DNA from: Paucibacter sp. TC2R-5
GTDB lineage: Bacteria; Pseudomonadota; Gammaproteobacteria; Burkholderiales; Burkholderiaceae_C
NCBI RefSeq assembly: GCF_025717605.1
Contig: NZ_JAJIRQ010000002.1
Coordinates: 453,884-517,883, forward strand
Length of the DNA: 64,000 bases
Direction: 5' to 3'
The translations under genes were made by a program, and so were the position numbers. Under the pieces are notes generated by a model. It saw nothing but the letters and a program-made list of their open reading frames with translations, made no database searches and was not told the DNA's origin. This document shows, in pieces, positions 42,972 through 51,976 of the stretch (its first letter is position 1; each line of letters opens with the position of its first letter).

Positions 42972-45078
42972 ATCGCCGAACTTGATTGAGCGCCTCCATC
43001 TCGGTTGGCGCGGCCGCAGCCGCATGCCGCTGCTGCTGCAAACCGAAGCGGCCGAATGCGGTCTGGCTTGCTTGGCCATGATTGCCAGCCACCATGGCCG
43101 CCAGCTCAATCTCGCGCAGATGCGGGCGCGCTTTTCGCTGTCGCTGAAGGGTGCGACCATGGCAGATTTGGTCCGCATGGCGGCCGATCTGGGCTTGAGC
43201 AGCCGCGCGCTGAGGGCTGAGCCAGCACATTTGGCGCAGCTGCATCTGCCGGCCGTGCTGCACTGGGACTTCAATCATTTTGTCGTGCTGGCCGAGATTC
43301 GCGGTGACTTCGCCATCATTCACGACCCGGCTCATGGCCGGCGCCGCCTGCGCCTGACCGAACTCTCTCGCCACTTCACCGGCGTGGCGCTGGAGCTTCG
43401 ACCGAGCCACAGCTTCGCGCCGCAAGCCGCTGCGCCGCGCCTGCGCTGGCGCCAGCTGTTCGGCCACATCAGCGGGCTCAAACGCGCCCTGCTGCAGATT
43501 CTGGGTCTGGCCTTGGCGCTCGAGATGCTGGCCCTGCTCTCGCCCTTCTTGCTGCAATGGGTGGTGGACGGCGTGCTGGTCAGCGCCGACCGCGATCTCT
43601 TGGTGACCTTGGGCCTGGGCTTTGGCCTGCTGGTGCTGCTGCAGGTCGGCGTCGGCGCGCTGCGCTCCTGGGCGGTGCTGTATCTGTCGGCCTCGCTGAA
43701 TGTGCAGTGGCTGACGCAGGTGTTCGGCCATCTGCTCAAGCTACCCCTGGCCTGGTTCGAGAAGCGTCATATCGGCGATATCTGGTCACGCTTCGGCAGC
43801 GTGCAACTGATTCAGCGCACGCTCTCGACCCGCTTTGCCGAGGCGGTGTTGGACGGCCTGATGGTCATCCTCACTCTAGGACTGATGTGGATCTACAGCC
43901 CGCGTTTGAGCGGCTTGGCGCTGCTGGCGGTAGCCGCCTATGCGCTGCTGCGCTGGGCGTTCTTCAAGCCGCTGCGCGAGGCCTCGGAAGAAGCGCTGGT
44001 GCATGAAGCCAAGCAGAACAGTCACTTCCTCGAATCGCTGCGCGGCGCGCAGGCGATCAAACTGTTTAACGCGCAGGCCGAGCGCAGCGCCGCCTTTGCC
44101 AACCTGGTGGTTGAGCAGATGAATGCCGGCATTGAGGTGCGCCGACTCGACCTCTGGATGGACGTAGGCCACAAACTTTTGTTTGGGCTTGAGCGGGTCG
44201 CCATCATCTGGGTCGGCGCTCTTTTGGTACTGGAGCGCGAGCTGTCGGTCGGCATGCTGTTCGCCTTTTTGGCCTACAAGGAACAGTTCACGCTGCGCCT
44301 GGCCGGCTTGATCGACAAGGGCGTGGAGCTCAGCATGTTGCGCCTGCAGGGCGAGCGTCTCGCCGACATCGTGCTGACGGCACCCGAAACCGATGCTGGC
44401 CATACGGCCCCGGCGCCTGACAGCGAAGGCCGCCTGACTTTGCACGCTGTGAGTTTTCGTTATGCAGACGGCGAGCCGACGGTGCTCAGCGACTGCAGCT
44501 TCAGCGTTGCAGCGGGCGAATCGGTCGCCGTCGTCGGCCCCTCGGGCTGCGGCAAGACCACGCTGCTGAAGCTGCTGCTGGGTATTCACCGCCCGCTGGC
44601 CGGCGAAATCCGCGTTGACGGCGTGCCGCTGGCGCAAATCGGTCTGAGCGCCTGGCGCGCGCGCATCGGCACGGTGATGCAGGATGACCAGTTGTTCGCC
44701 GGCAGCATCAAGGACAACATCGCGTTCTTCGACCCCGATGCCGACCTGAAGTGGGTCGAGGAATGTGCGGAAAGAGCCTGCGTGCTGGCCGATATCAAGG
44801 CCATGCCCATGGGCTTTCAAAGCCTGATTGGCGATATGGGCAGCAGCCTGTCGGGCGGCCAACGCCAGCGCATCTTGCTGGCACGCGCCCTCTACAAACG
44901 ACCCCAGTTCCTGTTTCTGGATGAAGCGACCAGTGCCCTCGACGTGGCGCGCGAACGCGAGGTCAACGCTTCGCTAAGCGGCTTGAAGCTGACGCGCATC
45001 GTCATCGCGCACCGCCCCGAAACCATCGCGGCGGCGGAGCGGGTGATCAGGCTAGAGGCTGGCCGAGCGGTGCTTTAA
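42964..45078 (+). CDS. C39-peptidase bacteriocin/pheromone ABC exporter
   Basis: A 704-residue ABC exporter with an N-terminal C39 peptidase domain. The catalytic residues are intact: Cys32 in EAAECGLACLAMIA, His105 in HWDFNHFVVL and Asp121 in IIHDPAHG. It then has about six TM helices (from residue about 165) and an ATPase: Walker A GPSGCGKTT, signature LSGGQRQR and Walker B FLFLDEATSALD. It should cleave the double-glycine leader and export the peptide. The GTG at 42964 overlaps the preceding gene by eight bases; a TTG at 42955 is an alternative. Its stop codon overlaps the long repeat element. Confidence 0.93.
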   Translation: MSESPNLIERLHLGWRGRSRMPLLLQTEAAECGLACLAMIASHHGRQLNLAQMRARFSLSLKGATMADLVRMAADLGLSSRALRAEPAHLAQLHLPAVLHWDFNHFVVLAEIRGDFAIIHDPAHGRRRLRLTELSRHFTGVALELRPSHSFAPQAAAPRLRWRQLFGHISGLKRALLQILGLALALEMLALLSPFLLQWVVDGVLVSADRDLLVTLGLGFGLLVLLQVGVGALRSWAVLYLSASLNVQWLTQVFGHLLKLPLAWFEKRHIGDIWSRFGSVQLIQRTLSTRFAEAVLDGLMVILTLGLMWIYSPRLSGLALLAVAAYALLRWAFFKPLREASEEALVHEAKQNSHFLESLRGAQAIKLFNAQAERSAAFANLVVEQMNAGIEVRRLDLWMDVGHKLLFGLERVAIIWVGALLVLERELSVGMLFAFLAYKEQFTLRLAGLIDKGVELSMLRLQGERLADIVLTAPETDAGHTAPAPDSEGRLTLHAVSFRYADGEPTVLSDCSFSVAAGESVAVVGPSGCGKTTLLKLLLGIHRPLAGEIRVDGVPLAQIGLSAWRARIGTVMQDDQLFAGSIKDNIAFFDPDADLKWVEECAERACVLADIKAMPMGFQSLIGDMGSSLSGGQRQRILLARALYKRPQFLFLDEATSALDVAREREVNASLSGLKLTRIVIAHRPETIAAAERVIRLEAGRAVL

Positions 45079-45241
45079 GGATGCTCTGCGCAACTCAGCG
45101 CGAGTGGGTGCAGTGCGGATCGGGATGGGCTGCAAGGCGCGTTTTGCAGCCAATAGCAGTAGCTATTGGCAAGAAATGCAACGCCGCATACCGCACGAGG
45201 CCGCACTAGCACACGCCGCGAGGAGTTGTGTAGAGCATCCT
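45078..45241. repeat. palindromic intergenic repeat, long form
   Basis: Starts at the last base of the exporter stop with AGGATGCTCTGCGCAACTC and ends with its near-complement GAGTTGTGTAGAGCATCCT; the imperfect arms run about 41 bp. Inside is a second hairpin with the perfect stem CCAATAGC-AGTA-GCTATTGG (45149-45168) flanked by TGCAAGGCGCG and its partial complement. The outer arms match the shorter element at 8488-8553. The remaining stretch to the next gene (45242-45349) holds nothing recognisable. Confidence 0.75.
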
Positions 45242-45349
45242 CAACGCCGGCTATGGCCGGCATCGATTTTGCCAACTGGACGCTGGTGCTCGCTGAATTT
45301 AGAGTTCAGCTATTGATACCCCAACAACAATAGCAAGGGCAGAGCAATC

Positions 45350-45571
45350 ATGGCCAAGACCGCAAGCTTCGGTGTCCTCCATCTCGGCACATCTTTTGGC
45401 GTCACCTACACCTTGACCGGCAATATCGCCATCGCTGGCGCCGTGACCTTTATCGAACCGCTGGTCAACACCGTGATGCATCACTTTTTTGAGAAGTACT
45501 GGGGCCACCCTGCTTTGCTGGCTTGGTGGGCGCGCCGCGGCCGCCCCTCGGAAGTGGTCAACCCGGCTTGA
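45350..45571 (+). CDS. DUF2061 small membrane protein
   Basis: A 73-residue protein with two hydrophobic segments (about 8-25 and 28-45). The sequence SFGVLHLGTSFGVTYTLTGN followed by IAGAVTFIEPLVNTVMHHFFEKYW is the DUF2061 signature (conserved paired His and the HHxxEKxW ending). Function is unknown. It is monocistronic and lies 108 bp after the long repeat. Confidence 0.9.
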   Translation: MAKTASFGVLHLGTSFGVTYTLTGNIAIAGAVTFIEPLVNTVMHHFFEKYWGHPALLAWWARRGRPSEVVNPA

Positions 45572-45602
45572 TCGGAATACCGTCGTCTGGGCGGGACAGA
45601 AC

Positions 45603-45869
45603 TCAGGGCGCCGTCTGCTCTTCCATCCAACCCAGCCAGCGCATCGCTTGCTCGCGGTTGTCGCCGCACATCAGCTCGGACGGCTGCAGTGAACCGCACA
45701 CCGCCGGCCGCTCGGGGCGGCCGAAAATCTTGCAGCGGTTCGCCTCATCGAGCTGCACGCAGCGAACGCCGGCTGGCTTGGAGATGCCATTGACAACCGG
45801 CATGCCCGGGATGGGCGAGCTGATGGACGGGGCGATGCAGCAGGCGGCGCAATGATCTCGGCATTTCAT
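45603..45869 (-). CDS. YkgJ-type cysteine-cluster protein
   Basis: An 88-residue cytosolic protein. The cysteine pattern ([10 protein letters not shown] near the start, then [15 protein letters not shown] and PAVCGSLQP) matches the YkgJ/UPF0153 zinc or iron chelating family. Its role is not established. The start is likely the ATG at 45869; a GTG 13 codons upstream would add more Cys. It is minus strand, opposite to mnmG, so the region 45870-46141 is a divergent promoter. Confidence 0.82.
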   Translation of the reverse strand: MKCRDHCAACCIAPSISSPIPGMPVVNGISKPAGVRCVQLDEANRCKIFGRPERPAVCGSLQPSELMCGDNREQAMRWLGWMEEQTAP

Positions 45870-45908
45870 CGCGCAATTGTCCGTCCAGTTGCAGCGGCAG
45901 ACCGGCAC

Positions 45909-45917
45909 TTATCCACA
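45909..45917 (+). promoter_or_regulatory. DnaA box
   Basis: TTATCCACA, a perfect match to the strong DnaA box, in the spacer upstream of mnmG. A single box is not an origin, but this gene neighbourhood (mnmG, rsmG, parA, parB) is near oriC in many bacteria. No A/T-rich unwinding region is visible. Confidence 0.55.
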
Positions 45918-45974
45918 GCCCCGCGTAAAATCTGGCGCTTGCCCGCGCGCGCGTCTTCCGCAGTGCAAAGAGGC

Positions 45975-46105
45975 TGAGAACTTTTGTAGCGAGCGGGCGT
46001 CAGGCTAGGCGGGCGGAGCGCAGCAACCGGAATGTACTTCCTGTACATGAGGATTGCGAGCATCCAACCAACGACGCATGGCGGTCGCGCAGTAAAAAGT
46101 TCTCA
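45975..46105. repeat. long fold-back element upstream of mnmG
   Basis: TGAGAACTTTT (45975-45985) and its exact complement AAAAGTTCTCA (46095-46105) bound about 109 bp containing a central hairpin ATGTAC-TTCCT-GTACAT. The arms show further imperfect pairing inside. The layout resembles a miniature inverted-repeat or REP-type element, of a kind common between genes in Burkholderiales (recollection, not checked). Confidence 0.6.
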
Positions 46106-46141
46106 AGCTCTGAGGCCACTTTTTTCAAGGCAAACCCACTC

Positions 46142-48121
46142 ATGCAATACCCCAAGGAATTCGACGTTATCGTGGTCGGCGGCGGACATGCCGGCACCGA
46201 GGCCGCGCTGGCCGCCGCCCGCATGGGCTGCGCCACACTGCTGCTGACCCACAATATCGAGACGCTTGGGGCAATGAGCTGCAACCCCTCGATCGGCGGC
46301 ATCGGCAAGGGCCACCTGGTTAAAGAAGTCGACGCGCTGGGCGGCGCGATGGCAGCGGCCACCGACGAGGCCGGCATCCAGTTCCGCATCCTCAACGGCT
46401 CCAAAGGCCCGGCCGTGCGCGCCACCCGCGCCCAGGCCGACCGGGTTCTGTACAAGGCGGCAATTCGCCACAAGCTGGAAAACCAGCCCAATCTGTGGCT
46501 GTTCCAGCAAGCGGTGGACGACTTGCTGGTCGAGTCGGACGGTCAGGGCGAGCGCGTCGTCGGCGCGGTCACCCAGATGGGTTTGCAGTTCCGCGCCCGA
46601 GCTGTCGTGTTGACGGCCGGCACTTTTCTTGACGGCCGCATCCATGTCGGCCTGCAGAACTATGCTGCCGGCCGCGCCGGAGACCCACCAGCAATCAGCC
46701 TGTCGGCACGGCTGAAAGAGTTGAAGCTACCGCAAGGGCGGCTGAAAACCGGTACGCCGCCGCGCATCGACGGGCGCTCGATCGACTTTTCAAAATGCGA
46801 GGAGCAAGGCGGCGACTTGAACCCGCTGCCGGTCTTCAGCTTCATGGGCAACGTCTCGCAGCACCCGCGCCAAGTGCCCTGCTTCATCACCCACACCTCG
46901 GCAGAGACGCACGCGATCATCCGCTCCGGCTTCGAGCGCAGCCCTATGTTCACCGGCGTGATCGAGGGCGTCGGCCCGCGCTACTGCCCCAGCATCGAAG
47001 ACAAGGTTAATCGCTTCGCCGACAAAGACAGCCACCAGATCTTTCTGGAGCCCGAAGGCCTGACGACGCACGAGTACTACCCAAACGGCATCTCGACCTC
47101 CCTGCCCTTCGACATTCAGCTCGCCGCCGTCCGTTCGATTCCCGGCTTGGAAAACGCCCACATCATGCGTCCCGGCTACGCGATCGAGTACGACTACTTC
47201 GACCCGCGTGGACTCAAGTCCAGCTTCGAGACCCGCGACATCCAGGGTCTGTTCTTCGCCGGCCAGATCAATGGCACGACCGGCTATGAAGAAGCAGCGG
47301 CCCAAGGTCTGTTCGCCGGCCTCAATGCCGCACTGCAGGTGCAGGGTCGTGGCCCTTGGTTGCCGGCCCGCGATCAGGCCTATCTGGGCGTCTTGGTCGA
47401 TGACCTGATCACCCAAGGCGTGACCGAGCCCTATCGCATGTTCACCAGCCGGGCCGAGTTCCGACTGCAGCTGCGAGAGGACAACGCCGACATGCGGCTG
47501 ACTGAAATGGGCCGCGAGCTGGGCCTGGTGGATGACGAACGCTGGGCTGCCTTCAACCGTAAACGTGATGCTGTTTCACGTGAAACAGAGAAGCTCAAAG
47601 CGACCTGGGTTCATCCGGCGATCCTGCCCGCCGCCGACGCCGAGCGTCTGGTTGGTAAGGCCCTGGAGCGCGAATACAACTTCATCGAGCTGCTGCGCCG
47701 GCCCGGCGTCGTCTACGACACCTTGGCAGAAGTCGCCTCCATAGCAAGACCGGAGTCGGCTGTTTCACGTGAAACAATCAGCGCCGAGTTGGGCGACAGC
47801 TTGGCTACAGCGGTGATCGAGGCGATAGAAATCAGCGTCAAGTACGCCGGCTACATCAACAAGCAGGTTGACGATGTGGCGCGCGCCGCGAACTACGAGC
47901 ACCTGAAGTTGCCGGCGGAACTCGACTACTCGCAGGTCAGCGCCCTCTCCTTCGAAGCGCGCCAGAAGTTAAACAAGCTCAAGCCCGAGACCCTGGGCCA
48001 GGCTTCGCGCATCTCGGGCGTGACGCCGGCTGCCATTTCCCTGCTGCTGGTCCATCTGAAGAAGAAGCGCTTCAAGGGCTTCGGCGCCGAAGAAGCAGCA
48101 ACAGCGACTCCAAGCGCCTGA
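46142..48121 (+). CDS. mnmG: tRNA uridine 5-carboxymethylaminomethyl-modification enzyme MnmG (GidA)
   Basis: A 659-residue FAD protein that, with MnmE, modifies U34 of several tRNAs. Visible: the dinucleotide-binding [19 protein letters not shown] near residue 10-28, the signature [19 protein letters not shown] and the second family signature [17 protein letters not shown], where the FAD is gripped. Full length and good conservation throughout. Two perfect parS sites lie inside the coding region, near codons 477-482 and 540-546. It is followed 38 bp later by rsmG. Confidence 0.97.
   Translation: MQYPKEFDVIVVGGGHAGTEAALAAARMGCATLLLTHNIETLGAMSCNPSIGGIGKGHLVKEVDALGGAMAAATDEAGIQFRILNGSKGPAVRATRAQADRVLYKAAIRHKLENQPNLWLFQQAVDDLLVESDGQGERVVGAVTQMGLQFRARAVVLTAGTFLDGRIHVGLQNYAAGRAGDPPAISLSARLKELKLPQGRLKTGTPPRIDGRSIDFSKCEEQGGDLNPLPVFSFMGNVSQHPRQVPCFITHTSAETHAIIRSGFERSPMFTGVIEGVGPRYCPSIEDKVNRFADKDSHQIFLEPEGLTTHEYYPNGISTSLPFDIQLAAVRSIPGLENAHIMRPGYAIEYDYFDPRGLKSSFETRDIQGLFFAGQINGTTGYEEAAAQGLFAGLNAALQVQGRGPWLPARDQAYLGVLVDDLITQGVTEPYRMFTSRAEFRLQLREDNADMRLTEMGRELGLVDDERWAAFNRKRDAVSRETEKLKATWVHPAILPAADAERLVGKALEREYNFIELLRRPGVVYDTLAEVASIARPESAVSRETISAELGDSLATAVIEAIEISVKYAGYINKQVDDVARAANYEHLKLPAELDYSQVSALSFEARQKLNKLKPETLGQASRISGVTPAAISLLLVHLKKKRFKGFGAEEAATATPSA
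47572..47587. promoter_or_regulatory. parS site 1
   Basis: TGTTTCACGTGAAACA, a perfect 16-bp palindromic parS, inside mnmG. ParB loads here and spreads; ParA and ParB are encoded 1.3 and 4.4 kb away. Confidence 0.95.
47761..47776. promoter_or_regulatory. parS site 2
   Basis: A second perfect TGTTTCACGTGAAACA, also inside mnmG, 189 bp from the first (63 codons exactly). Confidence 0.95.
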
Positions 48122-48159
48122 CCAACACCGAGCCCCCACAGATAGCGACAACGACATCA

Positions 48160-48813
48160 ATGATTGATATTGCCAGCCTGCGCGCACCCCTGGTCGCCGC
48201 CGCAACGACCTTGCGCTTGGAACTCAGCGAGGCCCAAGTTGATAAGCTCTTGGCCTATCTGGCCATGATGGAAAAGTGGAACAAGGTCTACAACCTGACT
48301 TCGCTGCGCGACCCGCAAGCGATGTTGACCCACCATTTGATCGACAGCCTGAGCTTGTTGCCGGCGCTGCGCAAGCAGGCGGCAGGCAGCGCTTTGCGCC
48401 TGATGGATGTCGGCAGCGGCGGCGGTTTACCTGGGGTAGTCGTCGCCATCTGCAACCCCGACATGGATGTGAGTTGCGTCGATGCGGTACTGAAGAAGGC
48501 CAGTTTCATCACGCAAGTAGCGGCGGAACTGAAGTTGCCGAATCTGCACGGCGTCCACTCCCGCGTCGAAGCGCTGGACACCCCGGCTTTTGACCTCATC
48601 ACCTCACGCGCCTTTGCTTCGCTACTGGACTTCACCACCCTCACCCGCCAGCATCTGAAGCCAGGTGCTGTTTGGCTGGCGATGAAGGGCCAGCACCCGA
48701 CTGAAGAGATTGCTGCCCTGCCCAGCGATCTTGATGTGTTTCACGTGGAACAACTTGAGGTGCCGGGCCTCGACGCCCAGCGTTGTTTGATCTGGATTCG
48801 GCCAAAAAACTGA
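48160..48813 (+). CDS. rsmG: 16S rRNA (guanine-527-N7) methyltransferase RsmG (GidB)
   Basis: A 217-residue SAM-dependent enzyme that methylates G527 of 16S rRNA; loss often gives low-level streptomycin resistance. The SAM-binding motif DVGSGGGLPGVVVAIC and the following CVDAVLKKASFITQVAAEL helix are typical, as is the substrate-side VKKRRK-type region (DLITSRAFASLLDFT). It follows mnmG in the usual order. The last part contains a near-perfect parS. Confidence 0.96.
   Translation: MIDIASLRAPLVAAATTLRLELSEAQVDKLLAYLAMMEKWNKVYNLTSLRDPQAMLTHHLIDSLSLLPALRKQAAGSALRLMDVGSGGGLPGVVVAICNPDMDVSCVDAVLKKASFITQVAAELKLPNLHGVHSRVEALDTPAFDLITSRAFASLLDFTTLTRQHLKPGAVWLAMKGQHPTEEIAALPSDLDVFHVEQLEVPGLDAQRCLIWIRPKN
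48737..48752. promoter_or_regulatory. parS site 3 (one mismatch)
   Basis: TGTTTCACGTGGAACA differs from the perfect palindrome at one base (G for A). It lies at the end of rsmG, 961 bp from site 2. Single-mismatch variants of this kind are functional in other species. Confidence 0.85.
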
Positions 48814-48876
48814 GCCACGTAAACAAAATTACCAGGCGCAGCGATTAAGCTGTGAACGTCCACAAATACTGAGCAC

Positions 48877-49647
48877 ATGGCCAAGATCTTTTGCGTTGCC
48901 AATCAAAAAGGCGGAGTCGGCAAGACCACCACCACCGTCAACCTCGCCGCCGGCTTGGCCAAGGTGGGCCAGCGGGTGCTGGTCGTTGACCTTGATCCGC
49001 AAGGCAATGCGACCATGGGTTCAGGCATCGACAAGCGAACGCTGGAACTGACTGTTTACGACGTGTTGCTGGAATCCAGCAGCGTCGCAGAAGCCAAGCA
49101 ACACAGCGAAAAAGCCGGTTATGACGTACTCGGCGCCAACCGCGAGCTGGCCGGCGCCGAGGTGGAATTGGTGTCGCAAGAGCGGCGCGAGCGGCGCCTG
49201 AAGACCGCGCTGAGCGCGGTCAAAGATGACTACGATTTCGTCCTGATCGACTGCCCGCCCTCGCTGTCGATGTTGACGCTGAACGGCCTGTGCTGCGCGC
49301 ACGGCGTGGTCGTGCCCATGCAGTGCGAGTACTTTGCGCTCGAAGGCCTGTCTGACTTGGTCAATACGATCAAGCAGGTGCATGCCAACCTGAACCCCGA
49401 CCTGCAAATCATCGGTCTCTTGCGTGTCATGTTCGATCCGCGCATCACGCTGCAAAACCAGGTCAGCGATCAACTCAAGAGCCACTTTGGCGACAAGGTG
49501 TTCGACACCGTGATTCCGCGCAATGTTCGCTTGGCTGAAGCGCCGAGCTATGGCTTGCCCGGTGTCGTGTTCGACTCCTCATCCAAGGGCGCCCAGGCCT
49601 TTGTCGAGTTCGCACGTGAAATGGTGCGCCGTGTCGGCAGCATGTGA
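48877..49647 (+). CDS. parA: chromosome-partitioning ATPase ParA
   Basis: A 256-residue ParA/Soj ATPase with the deviant Walker A KGGVGKTTTTVNLA near residue 10-23, the switch-I type DLDPQGNATMGSG and the Walker B-like DYDFVLIDCPPSLSMLT. It forms the dynamic ATPase gradient that moves ParB-parS complexes. Usually parB follows directly, but here a GNAT gene overlaps the stop (ATG inside TGATG) and parB is 2.3 kb further on. Confidence 0.96.
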   Translation: MAKIFCVANQKGGVGKTTTTVNLAAGLAKVGQRVLVVDLDPQGNATMGSGIDKRTLELTVYDVLLESSSVAEAKQHSEKAGYDVLGANRELAGAEVELVSQERRERRLKTALSAVKDDYDFVLIDCPPSLSMLTLNGLCCAHGVVVPMQCEYFALEGLSDLVNTIKQVHANLNPDLQIIGLLRVMFDPRITLQNQVSDQLKSHFGDKVFDTVIPRNVRLAEAPSYGLPGVVFDSSSKGAQAFVEFAREMVRRVGSM

Positions 49648-50423
49648 TGAATCCGAGCTTGGCTGACTTGGCCCTGCGCGCCGAGCAAGCCGGCTTGAAC
49701 GCCAGCGCGCCACCGCAAGAGAAGTTGATCGAAGGATGGTTGATCCGGCTCTCACCGGGCAAAGCCAAACGCTCGCGCTGCATCAACGCGCTGGCCGCCG
49801 GTAGCCTGCCCTTGGACGAATTGCTGGCGCGCTGCCAAACGGCTTTTGCGGCCGCCAATCTACCGCTCTACGTGCGCGTGACGCCGTACAGCCAACCGGC
49901 CGATCTGGACGAACGCCTGGCCGCCAAGGGCTGGCCCGAGGTGGATGCCGCCGATGTGATGGTCCTGGCCGCCCTGCCCGCCGGCTCAAGTTTGCCAGCC
50001 GACCAAGTTTTGCAAGCCTTGGAAGCGCCGGCATACGCGCAACTGGTCGGTCACTTGCGCGCTTCCTCAGACGAAGAAATCGCCGCGCATGCCGAGCGCC
50101 AGCAGGCGTCACCGGTGGCGTATCAAGGCTTTGCCTTGCGGTCCACAGAGTCCGGCGCCGAGTTGCTGGCCTGCGGCCAGTTCGCCCGCGAAGGCGGCAT
50201 CGTCGGCTTGTTCGACATCTTCACGCCGCCGGCGCAGCGCGGCCGGGGCCATGCCCTGAATCTGTGCCGCCAGCTGCTGCAGAGCGCCGCCGCCGAGGGG
50301 GCGCATGAAGCGTACCTGCAGGTCGGCTCAGATAACTTTGAGGCCCAGCGCGTCTATGCGCGGCTGGGCTTCAGCTTTGCCTACCGCTACCACTATCGCA
50401 GCGCGGCAATTTCAACGCCCTAG
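49647..50423 (+). CDS. GNAT-family N-acetyltransferase
   Basis: A 258-residue protein whose C-terminal half has the GNAT fold: GLFDIFTPPAQRGRGHALNL (the acetyl-CoA pyrophosphate loop Q/RxxGxG), then LQVGSDNFEAQRVYARLGF and a final YRYHYRS. The N-terminal half is less distinctive. The substrate is unknown. The start overlaps the parA stop by one base, so it is translated from the same mRNA. A chromosome-segregation role is not suggested by the sequence itself. Confidence 0.87.
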   Translation: MNPSLADLALRAEQAGLNASAPPQEKLIEGWLIRLSPGKAKRSRCINALAAGSLPLDELLARCQTAFAAANLPLYVRVTPYSQPADLDERLAAKGWPEVDAADVMVLAALPAGSSLPADQVLQALEAPAYAQLVGHLRASSDEEIAAHAERQQASPVAYQGFALRSTESGAELLACGQFAREGGIVGLFDIFTPPAQRGRGHALNLCRQLLQSAAAEGAHEAYLQVGSDNFEAQRVYARLGFSFAYRYHYRSAAISTP

Positions 50424-50429
50424 AAGGGC

Positions 50430-51371
50430 TTAAAGCCCCAGGCCCTCATCGAGCCCCAGGTGCACATTCATAGACTGCACGGCGGCCCCGCTGGCGCCCT
50501 TGCCGAGGTTATCCAGGCGGGCCATCACCAAGACTTGAGTGTCGGAGCCGAACACGAAGAGATCGACCCGGTTCGTGTCATTGCAAGCCTGCACATCAAA
50601 AAAGCCCGAGGCCAAGGTCGCTGCATCGCGCAGCGGCATCACGCGGATGAAGCGCTCGCCTTCGTAATGCGCGGCCAGCGCCTGCTGCACATCCTCAGCG
50701 CGCGCGCCCGCACGCAATTGGCTCAGATGCAGCGGCACGCTGACGCACAAGCCCTTGTAAAAGCTGCCGACGATAGGCATGAAGACAGGCGCGTTCTGCA
50801 GCCCGGTGTAGTTCATCATCTCGGGCAGATGCTTGTGCGCCAGGCCCAAGGCGTAAGGGCGCGGCGACTGCAGGGCCGCGTTGCCGCCCACTTCGTACTC
50901 GGCGATCATGCTTTTGCCGCCGCCCGAGTAACCGGTTATGGATGTGGCAGAAACCAGCGCGGCCGGGCTCAGCAGACCGGCATCCACCAGCGGACGCAGG
51001 GCCAGGATGAAGGCAGAGGCATGGCAGCCGGGGTTGGAGATCCGCTTGGCAGCGCGCAGCTTGTCGCGCTGGCCCTTGGCCAATTCAGGTAGGCCAAAAG
51101 CCCAGCCGGAGACCGTGCGGTGTGCGGTGCTGGCGTCGATCAAACAGGTGTTCGGGTTGCTGATCATCGCGGCTGCTTCACGTGAGGCGGCGTCGGGCAG
51201 GCATAGAAACGCCACATCGGCGGCATTGAGCAGGCGCGCTCGCTCGGCCGCGTCCTTGCGCTTGTCGGCGTCGATGCGCAGCACTTCCACATCCTTGCGC
51301 GCCGCCAGATATTCATGAATACGCAGCCCCGTCGTACCCTCTTGTCCGTCCACAAAAACTGCGTAAGTCAT
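50430..51371 (-). CDS. argC: N-acetyl-gamma-glutamyl-phosphate reductase
   Basis: A 313-residue enzyme of the short ArgC type (type 2), which makes N-acetylglutamate semialdehyde in arginine synthesis. Features: [15 protein letters not shown] at the NADP-binding start, the catalytic Cys in [15 protein letters not shown] and [12 protein letters not shown] later. GGAGAG just before the ATG at 51371 supports the start. It lies on the opposite strand between parA-GNAT and hydrolase-parB, breaking the usual parAB unit. Confidence 0.92.
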   Translation of the reverse strand: MTYAVFVDGQEGTTGLRIHEYLAARKDVEVLRIDADKRKDAAERARLLNAADVAFLCLPDAASREAAAMISNPNTCLIDASTAHRTVSGWAFGLPELAKGQRDKLRAAKRISNPGCHASAFILALRPLVDAGLLSPAALVSATSITGYSGGGKSMIAEYEVGGNAALQSPRPYALGLAHKHLPEMMNYTGLQNAPVFMPIVGSFYKGLCVSVPLHLSQLRAGARAEDVQQALAAHYEGERFIRVMPLRDAATLASGFFDVQACNDTNRVDLFVFGSDTQVLVMARLDNLGKGASGAAVQSMNVHLGLDEGLGL

Positions 51372-51422
51372 GATCTCTCCAGCACAATCAAATTCAAAGA
51401 ACCGAAATCTTAAGGCAAGCCG

Positions 51423-51962
51423 ATGAAAGACCTGCAACGCGTCCTCCTACTCCCCGGATGGTTGAACTCCGACCCCGAACATTGGCAAAGCCTGTGGGAG
51501 CAAAAATTTGGATACGAGCGAGTCGAGCAAGCCGATTGGGGCTGGCCGCGCCGTGGCGACTGGATGGCGCGCTTGGATGAGGTCTTGCTCGCCGATGCGC
51601 GGCCCGCCGTGCTGGTGGCCCATTCGCTAGGCTGCCAATTGGTAGCCAGTTGGGCGGAACACTCGCAGCTGACCGGGCGAGTGCACGGTGCACTTCTGGT
51701 CGCTCCGCCCGACACCGAAGCAGCCAACATGCCCTCGCAGCTTCACAACTGGAGACCGATTCGCCGCAGTCGCCTGCCCTTCCCCTCCATTGCCGTCATC
51801 AGCAGCGATGACCCTTTTTGTTCGCAAGTGCGAGGCGCGCAGATAGCCGCTGATTGGGGCAGCCGCTTGGTCGAAGCAGGGGCTTGTGGTCACCTGAACA
51901 CGGCATCAAAGCTTGGCGTCTGGCCCGTCGGCCAAGCCTTGCTGGCGGGCCTGCGCGAGTAA
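51423..51962 (+). CDS. RBBP9/YdeN-family serine hydrolase
   Basis: A 179-residue alpha/beta hydrolase. [20 protein letters not shown] is the family start, the nucleophile is in VAHSLGCQL, the acid in SSDDPFCS and the His in GHLNTAS. Members are small serine hydrolases of mostly unknown substrate. It is divergent from argC (51 bp between starts) and ends 14 bp before parB, which could be read from the same transcript. Confidence 0.88.
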   Translation: MKDLQRVLLLPGWLNSDPEHWQSLWEQKFGYERVEQADWGWPRRGDWMARLDEVLLADARPAVLVAHSLGCQLVASWAEHSQLTGRVHGALLVAPPDTEAANMPSQLHNWRPIRRSRLPFPSIAVISSDDPFCSQVRGAQIAADWGSRLVEAGACGHLNTASKLGVWPVGQALLAGLRE

Positions 51963-51976
51963 GGGACAATTACCGC

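Noticed and set aside
51176-51190. A fourth parS-like site, TGCTTCACGTGAGGC, in argC
   Set aside because: Only the central TTCACGTGA matches; several other positions of the 16-mer differ.
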